A program made the translations under genes and the position numbers. The notes under the pieces were generated by a model, which saw only the letters and a list, made by a program, of their open reading frames with translations, did not search any database and was not told the DNA's origin. Shown in pieces: positions 57,319 through 64,000 of a DNA stretch of 64,000 nucleotides. Location: the NCBI RefSeq assembly GCF_028331445.1, contig NZ_JAQMHX010000001.1:1-64000 (forward strand), written 5' to 3'. The stretch's first letter is position 1; each line of letters opens with the position of its first letter. This DNA comes from Candidatus Phyllobacterium onerii (GTDB lineage Bacteria; Pseudomonadota; Alphaproteobacteria; Rhizobiales; Rhizobiaceae).

Positions 57319-57424
57319 GCCTCGGGAGGTTGGTGGTGGACGAGCCACTCGCCAACCGGGTCAGGTCCGGAAGGAAGCAGCCCCAACGAGCCAGGCACGG
57401 GTCGCCGTGCCAGCCTCCCACCCT
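57319..57424 (+). ncRNA. ffs: Signal recognition particle RNA (4.5S type)
   Basis: The tetraloop and internal-loop core GGTCAGGTCCGGAAGGAAGC (57358-57377) is the hallmark of bacterial SRP RNA helix 8. The terminal arms GGGAGGTTGG (about 57324-57333) and CCAGCCTCCC (about 57410-57419) pair with one G-U. The molecule is about 100 nt and ends before a T-rich stretch (CCCTTTCTTCTTT). It binds Ffh to target membrane proteins. Its place just upstream of dnaX is conserved in rhizobia. The ends are approximate. Confidence 0.92.
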
Positions 57425-57530
57425 TTCTTCTTTGTCACCTTGCCTGTGTCAAAGCCGTTATCGGCATTGACGCTGCGGTGTATGGCGGTCCAAACTTGCG
57501 CGACACGAGTAGATCAAAAGCAGGAGCGGA

Positions 57531-59336
57531 ATGAACACCATGGCAGACAGCGCCTATCGCGTGCTCGCCCGCAAATATCGCCCGCAGAATTTTGACGATC
57601 TGATCGGCCAGGAGCCGATGGTCCGTACATTGACCAATGCGTTCGAGACCGGCCGCATTGCGCAGGCATGGATGCTGACGGGCGTCCGTGGGGTCGGCAA
57701 GACGACGACTGCACGGATCCTCGCACGCGCGCTCAACTATAAGACAACTGACATCGACAAGCCGACGATAGATCTTTCTGTGCCGGGCGAACATTGCCAG
57801 GCGATCATGGAAGGTCGTCATGTCGACGTGATCGAGATGGATGCCGCTTCGCACACGGGTATCGACGATATCCGCGAGATTATCGAGCAGGTGCGCTATC
57901 GTCCCGTTTCTGCGCGGTACAAGGTCTACATCATCGACGAAGTGCACATGCTCTCCAATCAGGCCTTCAACGGCCTGTTGAAGACTCTCGAAGAGCCACC
58001 GCCCCATGTAAAATTCATCTTTGCCACCACGGAAATCCGCAAGGTTCCGATTACTGTTTTGTCGCGCTGCCAGCGCTTTGATCTGCGCCGTATCGACACA
58101 AGTCTCCTGATCGAGCATTTGAAGAAGATTGCCGGCCTTGAGGCAATCACGGTCGACGATGCATCGCTGAGCATGATTGCCCGGGCGGGCGAAGGTTCGG
58201 TCCGCGATTCGCTCTCAATCTTCGATCAGGCGATTGCCCACGGCGCGGGCACCGTTGATGGCGAGGCCGTCCGTTCAATGCTCGGTCTTGCCGATCGGGC
58301 TCGCATCATCGACTTGTTTGAGATGCTGATGCGCGGCGACGTTGCATCTGCCCTGCGCGAATTTCGGGCGCAATATGATGTGGGTGCCGACCCGAGCGTT
58401 GTGCTGACCGATCTTGCCGATTTCAATCATCTGGTGACGCGCATCCGCTTCACGCCCGACGTGGCCGATGACATTTCCCTATCGGAAGATGAGCGGACAC
58501 GAGGCAAGGATTTTTCAGAGAAGCTTTCCATCCGGGTGCTGTCGCGCACCTGGCAGATGCTGCTCAAAGGTATAACCGAAGTCGACAATTCCAGTCGGCC
58601 CGTGCAGGCAGCGGAAATGCTGCTGATCCGGCTTGCCCATGCTGCCGACCTGCCGACGCTGGACGAGGCGTTGAAATCGCTGGAGGAGGGTGGACCGCTT
58701 GCCGCTCAGGCTCCGCGCAGCGATGGCCCGCGTCCCGGAAATGGCGGGGGAGCCGTGGCACGTTCGACCGATGCGATCGCTTCGTCGCGCGGTTTGGTCA
58801 GCTCCAATGGTGGTGCCACCATGCGTCTGGTCGAACCTGCTGCAAGGTCCGAGCCTATCCCTCCGCCGGTAATTGAAGAGTCGGCGCCGACGGTGCCCGT
58901 CAACAGCATCGAGGATATAATCGCGCTGGCGGAAAAGCAGCGCGACATGCAGTTCAAGATCATGGTCAAGAATTGCGTGCGGCTTGTCAGCATCAGGCCC
59001 GGTCGGCTTGAAATCAATTTGACGGAAAATGCACCGAAGACGCTTTTGACGGATATGTCGCAGAGGTTGAGCGACTGGACCGGCATTCGCTGGATGGTTT
59101 CGCTGTCGCGCGAGCAGGGCACTGCGACGATCAACGAGACCGAAACTGCGAAACGCGATTCACTTTTGAGCGATGCAAGGTCAGATCCGGATGTTGCGGC
59201 TATCCTGTCAAGATTTCCGGGCGCGAAGATTATAAATGTGCGCATCGCCGCGCCAGCCGGACAGGCGGACAGCGAAATCATCGAGGGTGCGGCTACCAGT
59301 GGTGATACGCTGGCACCCATCGAAGAAGACGATTGA
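57531..59336 (+). CDS. dnaX: DNA polymerase III subunits tau/gamma
   Basis: The 601-residue clamp-loader ATPase begins [21 protein letters not shown] and has Walker [14 protein letters not shown], Walker [12 protein letters not shown] and sensor 1 [12 protein letters not shown]. In E. coli a four-cysteine zinc module follows Walker A, but here that part has a single cysteine (GEHC), so the zinc module is missing, as in other rhizobial DnaX. The C-terminal tau domain holds Pro/Ser-rich linkers. No slippery A-run for a gamma frameshift is obvious. ybaB follows 17 bp downstream. Confidence 0.96.
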   Translation: MNTMADSAYRVLARKYRPQNFDDLIGQEPMVRTLTNAFETGRIAQAWMLTGVRGVGKTTTARILARALNYKTTDIDKPTIDLSVPGEHCQAIMEGRHVDVIEMDAASHTGIDDIREIIEQVRYRPVSARYKVYIIDEVHMLSNQAFNGLLKTLEEPPPHVKFIFATTEIRKVPITVLSRCQRFDLRRIDTSLLIEHLKKIAGLEAITVDDASLSMIARAGEGSVRDSLSIFDQAIAHGAGTVDGEAVRSMLGLADRARIIDLFEMLMRGDVASALREFRAQYDVGADPSVVLTDLADFNHLVTRIRFTPDVADDISLSEDERTRGKDFSEKLSIRVLSRTWQMLLKGITEVDNSSRPVQAAEMLLIRLAHAADLPTLDEALKSLEEGGPLAAQAPRSDGPRPGNGGGAVARSTDAIASSRGLVSSNGGATMRLVEPAARSEPIPPPVIEESAPTVPVNSIEDIIALAEKQRDMQFKIMVKNCVRLVSIRPGRLEINLTENAPKTLLTDMSQRLSDWTGIRWMVSLSREQGTATINETETAKRDSLLSDARSDPDVAAILSRFPGAKIINVRIAAPAGQADSEIIEGAATSGDTLAPIEEDD

Positions 59337-59353
59337 AAAAACAGGAGTTTTCC

Positions 59354-59677
59354 ATGCGTGACATTATGGGCATGATGAAACAGGCCAAGGAAATGCAGGC
59401 CAAGATGGCGGCCATGCAGGAAGAGATTTCTGCTCTTGAAGCGGAAGGCCAAGCAGGGGGCGGCCTCGTTACAGTAAAGCTTTCAGGCAAGGGCGCGCTC
59501 ACTGCCCTGACCATCGATCCCTCCCTGTTCAAGGAAGACGATATCGAGGTCATCGAAGACTTGATCATCGCGGCGCACAACGAGGCCAAGACGAAGGTCG
59601 AGGCGATTATGGCGGAGAAAACACAGGCGCTGACCGCAGGCCTGCCAATCCCGCCCGGATTCAAGCTGCCGTTTTAG
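59354..59677 (+). CDS. YbaB/EbfC nucleoid-associated protein
   Basis: The 107-residue protein starts [37 protein letters not shown], matching the YbaB/EbfC family. The coiled-coil N-terminal helix and the C-terminal VAGLPIPPG-like end ([14 protein letters not shown]) are typical. It binds DNA as a dimer. AGGAG stands 6-7 bases before the ATG at 59354; an in-frame TTG seven codons earlier is rejected. It lies between dnaX and recR, as in most bacteria. Confidence 0.94.
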   Translation: MRDIMGMMKQAKEMQAKMAAMQEEISALEAEGQAGGGLVTVKLSGKGALTALTIDPSLFKEDDIEVIEDLIIAAHNEAKTKVEAIMAEKTQALTAGLPIPPGFKLPF

Positions 59678-59812
59678 CCGCTCTGGCGGCAACCATGGAT
59701 ATATTGAAGGTTGGCGGCAACGCATGCAGGGTTGTGCTTTTCAGCAGGGTGTTCGCTACAGTTGTTGCGCGTCGTGATTCCCTAAAGTGCTAAATTGCTC
59801 TACACCCACGCT

Positions 59813-60418
59813 ATGTCGAAACGAATCGCCGGTCCCGAAATTGAGCGTCTGATCCAGCTCCTGGCCAAAGTGCCGGGCCTCGGGCCACGTTCGGCGCGCC
59901 GGGCCGCACTGCATCTGATCAAAAAGAAAGAAGCTCTCCTAATACCGCTTGGCTCTGCCATGCAAGATGCCGCTGAAAAGGTGCGCATCTGCTCGACGTG
60001 CGGCAACGTCGATACATCTGACCCATGCATGATCTGTACCGACCCGCGGCGGGAGCGAGCGACACTGATCGTTGTCGAAGACGTGTCTGATCTCTGGGCG
60101 CTGGAGCGTGCCGGGTCAATGAACGTGCGCTATCACGTGCTTGGCGGGCGTCTGTCGCCCCTGGATGGCATAGGGCCAGACGATCTCAATATTGCGTCGC
60201 TCGTCGGGCGGGTGGCGGAAGGTGAGATCAAGGAGGTAATCCTTGCGGTCAACGCTACCGTCGAGGGCCAGACAACAGCACATTATATTACGGACCAGCT
60301 TTCAGGGCTTGATATTCGCGTCACCCGGCTCGCCCATGGCGTCCCTGTTGGCGGCGAGCTCGACTATCTCGACGAAGGAACATTGACCGCCGCGCTGCGG
60401 GCTCGAACATCGCTGTAG
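59813..60418 (+). CDS. recR: Recombination mediator RecR
   Basis: The 201-residue protein starts [35 protein letters not shown] (helix-hairpin-helix) and has the zinc finger [16 protein letters not shown] and the Toprim domain ([15 protein letters not shown], then [19 protein letters not shown]). With RecF and RecO it loads RecA at gaps. A 135-bp spacer separates it from ybaB; an in-frame TTG six codons upstream is not needed. Confidence 0.96.
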   Translation: MSKRIAGPEIERLIQLLAKVPGLGPRSARRAALHLIKKKEALLIPLGSAMQDAAEKVRICSTCGNVDTSDPCMICTDPRRERATLIVVEDVSDLWALERAGSMNVRYHVLGGRLSPLDGIGPDDLNIASLVGRVAEGEIKEVILAVNATVEGQTTAHYITDQLSGLDIRVTRLAHGVPVGGELDYLDEGTLTAALRARTSL

Positions 60419-60429
60419 GGAGAACGTTT

Positions 60430-61674
60430 TTGATCGCAAGCCTGGCGAGATTTGGCATCGTATTGATTGGAATGCTTCTGAGTTCTTCAGCGTTTGCCGT
60501 ATCGAAGACAGAGGTCGAATCACAATTTGAAACCTGGTTGGCTAATGATCTCTGGCCAGAAGCCAAGTCGAAAGGTATTTCCAAGGCGAACTTCGATCAG
60601 GCGTTCTCGGGTGTCTCGCTCAATTTTGATCTGCCGGACCTGGTGATGCCCGGTGAAAAACCGCAGACACCGAAGAAGCAAACTCAATCCGAATTCGGTT
60701 CGCCCGGCAAGTATTTCAATGACAAGACGATCAATGCGGTTACGTCAGGCGGGACCGCACGGGCCGGCAAATATTCGCGCATCTTGAAGGTAGTCGAGGC
60801 GAAATATGGTGTGCCGGGTGAGATCGTCCTTGCGATCTGGGGGCGCGAAAGCGGCTACGGCAGTGTCAAAATTCCCAACAATGCGTTTACCGTGCTCGGC
60901 ACCAAGGCTTTCATGGCGACGCGCAAGGATATGTTTCGCGAAGAGCTGATCGCCGCGCTGGAGATCGTCCAAAAAAATTATATCGGCGTAGGCAGCATGA
61001 AAAGCTCCTGGGCTGGGGCCTTGGGCCAGCCACAATTCATGCCGAGTTCATATCTCGAACACGCCGTCGACTTCGATGGGGACGGCAAACGTGACATCTG
61101 GAATTCCGTGCCGGACACGCTCGGGTCCATCGCGCACTACCTTGCGCAATATGGCTGGCAGAAGGGCCGTGACTGGGGTTACGAAGTCAAAGTTCCGGGT
61201 AATGTCAGTTGTGCACTGGAAGGTCCTGACCAAGGCAAGCCTTTTGCAGCCTGGGAAAAGCTGGGCATTGCCCGCGTCAACGGCAAGCCATTTCCTTCCG
61301 GCGAGACCAAACGTGAAGGCTTTCTGCTGATGCCTGCGGGACGGCATGGCCCGGCCTTCATCGTTACCAAGAACTTCTATGTAATCAAGGAATACAATAT
61401 GAGTGATCTCTATGCGCTGTTCATCGGCCATGTCGGAGATCGTATCGCACACGGCGCAACAGGTTTTTCCGCCGGTTGGGGCGATGTCGGCGGACTCTAT
61501 CGTTCGGATATCGCGGGGCTTCAGCGGGTTCTGGAAAAGAAGGGTTATGATGCGGGCGGTGCGGATGGATTCCCGGGTTTCAAAACCCGTCGCTCAATTG
61601 GCGATTGGCAGGCGAAACAGGGCCTGGCGCCTACGTGCTTTCCCGATAAGGATTTAATCGCCGCGATCAGGTGA
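60430..61674 (+). CDS. Lytic murein transglycosylase (MltB type)
   Basis: This 414-residue exported protein starts at a TTG codon with GGAG seven bases before it. It has a signal peptide (about 1-23), an SLT-2/MltB catalytic domain with the catalytic Glu in WGRESGYGS, the AGALGQPQFMPSSYLEHAVDFDGDGKRDIW metal-like motif, and a C-terminal peptidoglycan-binding domain (SDIAGLQRVLEKKGYDAGGADGFPGFKTRRSI). It cleaves the glycan strand with anhydro-product formation. It is 11 bp downstream of recR. Confidence 0.93.
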   Translation: MIASLARFGIVLIGMLLSSSAFAVSKTEVESQFETWLANDLWPEAKSKGISKANFDQAFSGVSLNFDLPDLVMPGEKPQTPKKQTQSEFGSPGKYFNDKTINAVTSGGTARAGKYSRILKVVEAKYGVPGEIVLAIWGRESGYGSVKIPNNAFTVLGTKAFMATRKDMFREELIAALEIVQKNYIGVGSMKSSWAGALGQPQFMPSSYLEHAVDFDGDGKRDIWNSVPDTLGSIAHYLAQYGWQKGRDWGYEVKVPGNVSCALEGPDQGKPFAAWEKLGIARVNGKPFPSGETKREGFLLMPAGRHGPAFIVTKNFYVIKEYNMSDLYALFIGHVGDRIAHGATGFSAGWGDVGGLYRSDIAGLQRVLEKKGYDAGGADGFPGFKTRRSIGDWQAKQGLAPTCFPDKDLIAAIR

Positions 61675-61762
61675 ACCAACTGTCGCGGGTGCAAATACAG
61701 TCTGTCAAAGCTTGCGCGGTTTGCAACCATGCGGCGAAATGCGATCCTGACGTACAATTCGA

Positions 61763-62779
61763 ATGTCAGGAACAAATCAGATGCCAGCTTTGGTCAACGG
61801 AAAATGGGTCGAGGGCGAAGTAGCCGCCAGCGAAATGAAGGATGGTGCATTCCACCGCGAGGCGACGCACTTTCGGAGCTGGATTACGGCCGATGGCGCC
61901 CCAGATGCTCAAGGGAAACCGACATTCCCAGCCGAACCCCATCGCTATCAGCTCTTCGTCTCCTATCTCTGCCCATGGGCGTCCCGGACTCTGATTTTCC
62001 TTAACCTCAAGGGTCTGCGCGACATAATCCGCATTTCCGTCGCTGAACCTGCGATCGGCGAAAATGGCTGGACTTTCGCCAAGGAACAAGACGCCGGGCC
62101 GAAGGCGCCGCCGATCCGCTATCTGCATCAGCTCTACACCGCCAGTCAGCCTACCTATACCGGCAAAGTTTCAGTACCGGTGCTTTGGGATCGCACGGAG
62201 GGTCAGATCGTCAACAACGAATCCGCTGACATCATTCGAATTTTGAATACCGCGTTCAACGGTTTGACTGGAGATCATCAGGATTTTTATCCGCAGCAGC
62301 TGCGTCCCGAAATTGATAAATGGAACGAGCTTATCTACGAGAATATCAACAACGGTGTTTACCGTGCTGGTTTCGCCAAAACTCAATCGTCTTACGAAGA
62401 AGCCGCGACGGCTGTCTTCAAGGCGCTGGACAAGGTTGAGGCGCATCTGGCCGACCATCGATATATCGCTGGTCACCATTTGACTGAAGCGGACTGGCGC
62501 CTGTTCGTGACGCTGGTGCGCTTCGACGCTGCCTATCATGGCGCGTTCAAATGCAATCTCCGCTGTCTGAAGGATTATCACAATCTTTCCAACTATTTGC
62601 GCGAGCTCTACCAGTGGCAGGATGTACGTAACACAGTGAAGATCGACCATATCAAGGCTGGTTACTACTCCATCGCGCATGTCAATCCGACCGGCATCGT
62701 ACCCATCGGGCCACAAATCGACTTCGAAGGTCCCCACGATCGCGAGCGGTTATTGGGCGAGGGCATCATCCACAGTTAG
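61763..62779 (+). CDS. Glutathionyl-hydroquinone reductase (Xi-class GST)
   Basis: The 338-residue protein has the Xi-class pattern: a thioredoxin-like N-terminal domain with YLCPWASRT, which includes the nucleophilic Cys, and a C-terminal helical domain (WNELIYENINNGVYRAGFAKTQSSYEEA, then GHHLTEADWRLFVTLVRFDAAYHGAFKCN). Such enzymes (YqjG, PcpF, EcmB) reduce glutathionyl-hydroquinones to hydroquinones. The ATG at 61763 is the only good start. It is an isolated gene downstream of the lytic transglycosylase by 88 bp. Confidence 0.93.
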   Translation: MSGTNQMPALVNGKWVEGEVAASEMKDGAFHREATHFRSWITADGAPDAQGKPTFPAEPHRYQLFVSYLCPWASRTLIFLNLKGLRDIIRISVAEPAIGENGWTFAKEQDAGPKAPPIRYLHQLYTASQPTYTGKVSVPVLWDRTEGQIVNNESADIIRILNTAFNGLTGDHQDFYPQQLRPEIDKWNELIYENINNGVYRAGFAKTQSSYEEAATAVFKALDKVEAHLADHRYIAGHHLTEADWRLFVTLVRFDAAYHGAFKCNLRCLKDYHNLSNYLRELYQWQDVRNTVKIDHIKAGYYSIAHVNPTGIVPIGPQIDFEGPHDRERLLGEGIIHS

Positions 62780-62804
62780 GATTTAACACTTCCTACCTTG
62801 TCAT

Positions 62805-62835
62805 TTATCCCCATATGTGAAAAGATTATTCACAA
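62805..62835. promoter_or_regulatory. Two DnaA-box-like nonamers
   Basis: TTATTCACA at 62827-62835 fits the DnaA-box consensus TTATNCACA exactly; TTATCCCCA at 62805-62813 differs by one base. They are 13 bp apart in the spacer upstream of the MaoC-like gene. Two boxes are too few to show an origin; they may be chance or a DnaA-regulated promoter. Confidence 0.35.
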
Positions 62836-62896
62836 GAGAAGATATGGGAGGATGACGCGTGAGATCGCAGAGGCAACATCTGCTGGCTGGGGCCTT

Positions 62897-63454
62897 ATGG
62901 CCATGACCGATTTTGCGCCCAGCATCGGTGTCTCCTCCACATATCCGAAAGACATGCCGGGAGACCATGCCGCGCTGCCCGTGTGGAACGCCGAGAACTG
63001 GTTTTATGAGGATTGGCCGGTTGGACAGAAAATCCGTTCGTTGCGCCGGACAATAGCTGAAAGCGATAGCCACCTGTTCAACATGCTGGTTACGGATATT
63101 CACCCGTATGTGCAGGACCAGATGTTTGCCGAGAGCGAGGGCATCTTCGGCAAGCGGCTTGTTGCAGGTGCTTTCGTGTTTTCCGCCGGCCTCGGGCTCG
63201 TGGCGACCAACTGCGTCAACGCCTTTTCCTATGGCTATGACAAGTTGCGTTTCATCAAGCCGGTCTTCCTGAATGACACGATCTACGCCATCCGTACCAA
63301 TCTGGATAAGCGCCCGCGCTACAAGGACTTGGGCCTGATCCGAGCGAGCTATGAAGTGTACAAGAACGAGGGTGAACTCGTTCTGTATTGCGAACATTTG
63401 CAGACCGTAAAGTACCAAAATCCCGCCGATTTCGTTGGAAAGACCGAGAAATAA
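62897..63454 (+). CDS. MaoC-like hot-dog dehydratase
   Basis: The product is about 185 residues from the ATG at 62897 ([17 protein letters not shown]). It has a hot-dog fold with [65 protein letters not shown] and [13 protein letters not shown]. The Asp-His pair (TDIHPY) is consistent with enoyl-CoA hydratase activity. The frame extends further, and 62852 (MTREIAE) is an alternative start. The CoA-transferase gene begins at its last base (TAATG), so the two likely act in one acyl-CoA pathway, perhaps dicarboxylic acid or itaconate-like acid degradation (inference). Confidence 0.85.
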   Translation: MAMTDFAPSIGVSSTYPKDMPGDHAALPVWNAENWFYEDWPVGQKIRSLRRTIAESDSHLFNMLVTDIHPYVQDQMFAESEGIFGKRLVAGAFVFSAGLGLVATNCVNAFSYGYDKLRFIKPVFLNDTIYAIRTNLDKRPRYKDLGLIRASYEVYKNEGELVLYCEHLQTVKYQNPADFVGKTEK

Positions 63455-64000
63455 TGACTGCTGATAATGAATTGCCGTTGGTGGGCCTGCTTGTCGTCGA
63501 TATGAGCCAGTTCCTGTCCGGGCCTTATGCTTCACTGCGCCTGATGGATCTTGGCGCTCGTGTTATCAAAATCGAGCGGCCAGATGGAGGTGACCTCTCC
63601 CGCCGTCTTTATTTGAGCGATACGGAAATTGGTGGCGACTCGACTATTTTCCATGCGATCAACCGCGCCAAGGAGAGCCTCGCGATTGACATGAAAAACG
63701 AGGCTGATCTTGCAGCTTTGAAATCATTGCTCGCCAACGCCGATGTGCTGATCCAGAATTTCCGCCCCGGTGTCATCCAGCGCCTTGGTCTCGACTACGA
63801 GACGGTGAGGGCGATCAACCCGCGTCTCGTCTATGCCAGCATTTCAGGCTATGGCGATGAAGGTCCGTGGGTTTCTCGCCCGGGCCAGGATCTGTTGGCG
63901 CAGTCTCGTTCTGGTTTGATGTGGTTGAACGGCGACGAGAGCCAAGGGCCAGTGCCATTTGGACTGGCGGTAGGCGATATGCTGGCGGGCGCGGCAATCG
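63454..64000 (+). CDS. CaiB/BaiF family III CoA-transferase (partial, cut by window end)
   Basis: The frame opens at the ATG at 63454, which shares its first base with the stop of the MaoC-like gene, and runs open to the window end (182 codons). The visible part reads [20 protein letters not shown], then [63 protein letters not shown] and [12 protein letters not shown]. This is the N-terminal Rossmann part of a class III CoA-transferase. Full family members are about 400 residues, so half the gene is missing. Acyl donor and acceptor are unknown. Confidence 0.9.
   Translation, partial: MTADNELPLVGLLVVDMSQFLSGPYASLRLMDLGARVIKIERPDGGDLSRRLYLSDTEIGGDSTIFHAINRAKESLAIDMKNEADLAALKSLLANADVLIQNFRPGVIQRLGLDYETVRAINPRLVYASISGYGDEGPWVSRPGQDLLAQSRSGLMWLNGDESQGPVPFGLAVGDMLAGAAI

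Noticed and set aside
57546-59336. Programmed frameshift site in dnaX
   Set aside because: No slippery A-run with downstream hairpin comparable to E. coli AAAAAAG was seen.

Overview
The window is a chromosomal segment of an alphaproteobacterium of the order Rhizobiales (Hyphomicrobiales). The family-level best guess is Phyllobacteriaceae/Brucellaceae, for example a Phyllobacterium-like organism; the genus is inference only. The evidence is the dnaA-dnaN-recF cluster with rpsT, an enoyl-CoA hydratase and mutM upstream of dnaA, the block cycM-like cytochrome / kdsB / pheA / nudC / HIT / SRP RNA / dnaX / ybaB / recR / lytic transglycosylase, a rhizobial Usg protein, a complete Tad/Cpa Flp-pilus locus, and Rhizobiales-type intergenic repeats.

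Region by region. 1-379 holds palindromic intergenic repeats and no gene. 0.4-0.9 kb: two small genes (Tudor-like Hva1 protein, small exported protein). 1.0-4.3 kb: a minus-strand operon for a Tat-exported molybdenum hydroxylase of the isoquinoline 1-oxidoreductase type ([2Fe-2S] subunit, molybdopterin subunit, diheme cytochrome c). 4.4-6.7 kb: a LysR regulator divergent from an SDR/RidA gene pair, with an inverted repeat between them. 6.9-8.2 kb: a membrane-anchored Tlde1-like L,D-transpeptidase. 8.2-12 kb: a minus-strand run of small stress/detoxification-type genes (frameshifted GYD gene, GFA-like, DUF899, two ArsR/AHSA1 modules, DUF4242). 12-18.5 kb: an AraC regulator, a solitary groEL, usg, a GST, an SDR and an L-lactate permease. 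18.9-21.5 kb: a DUF1254/DUF1214 exported protein and a FUSC-type membrane protein.

21.5-29.7 kb is replication/housekeeping: recF, dnaN, dnaA, a 0.8-kb AT-rich non-coding region, rpsT, enoyl-CoA hydratase, mutM and deoB. 29.8-41.7 kb is the pilus locus. TadG-like, TadE-like and a pilus-assembly N-terminal-domain protein lie on the minus strand; flp, cpaA, cpaB, cpaC, cpaD, cpaE, cpaF, tadB and tadC lie on the plus strand; tadD converges on the end of tadC across a bidirectional terminator. Together they encode the pilin, prepilin peptidase, secretin, pilotin, ATPases and inner-membrane platform of a Flp pilus. TTAACCAT motifs and clustered TTAA tetramers in its control regions suggest CtrA-type cell-cycle control (inference).

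41.8-44.5 kb: M17 aminopeptidase, a MarR-like regulator and an NlpC/P60 hydrolase. 44.5-53.1 kb: a tightly overlapping operon for a Yej-type oligopeptide ABC importer with two paralogous binding proteins, ending in a ghrA-like reductase. 53.3-62.8 kb: conserved rhizobial housekeeping genes, including the SRP RNA and the DNA polymerase III tau/gamma subunit. 62.9 kb to the end: a MaoC-like hydratase and a CoA-transferase truncated by the window edge.

I found no insertion sequence, prophage, CRISPR array, tRNA or rRNA. Nothing in the window is convincingly a wholly new system. The most unusual items are the hairpin that contains the ribosome binding site of an AHSA1 gene in the ArsR cluster, the solitary groEL without groES and without a GGM tail, the SDR without a catalytic tyrosine whose stop codon overlaps the start of a RidA gene, the frameshifted GYD gene, and the motif-rich control regions of the pilus locus.
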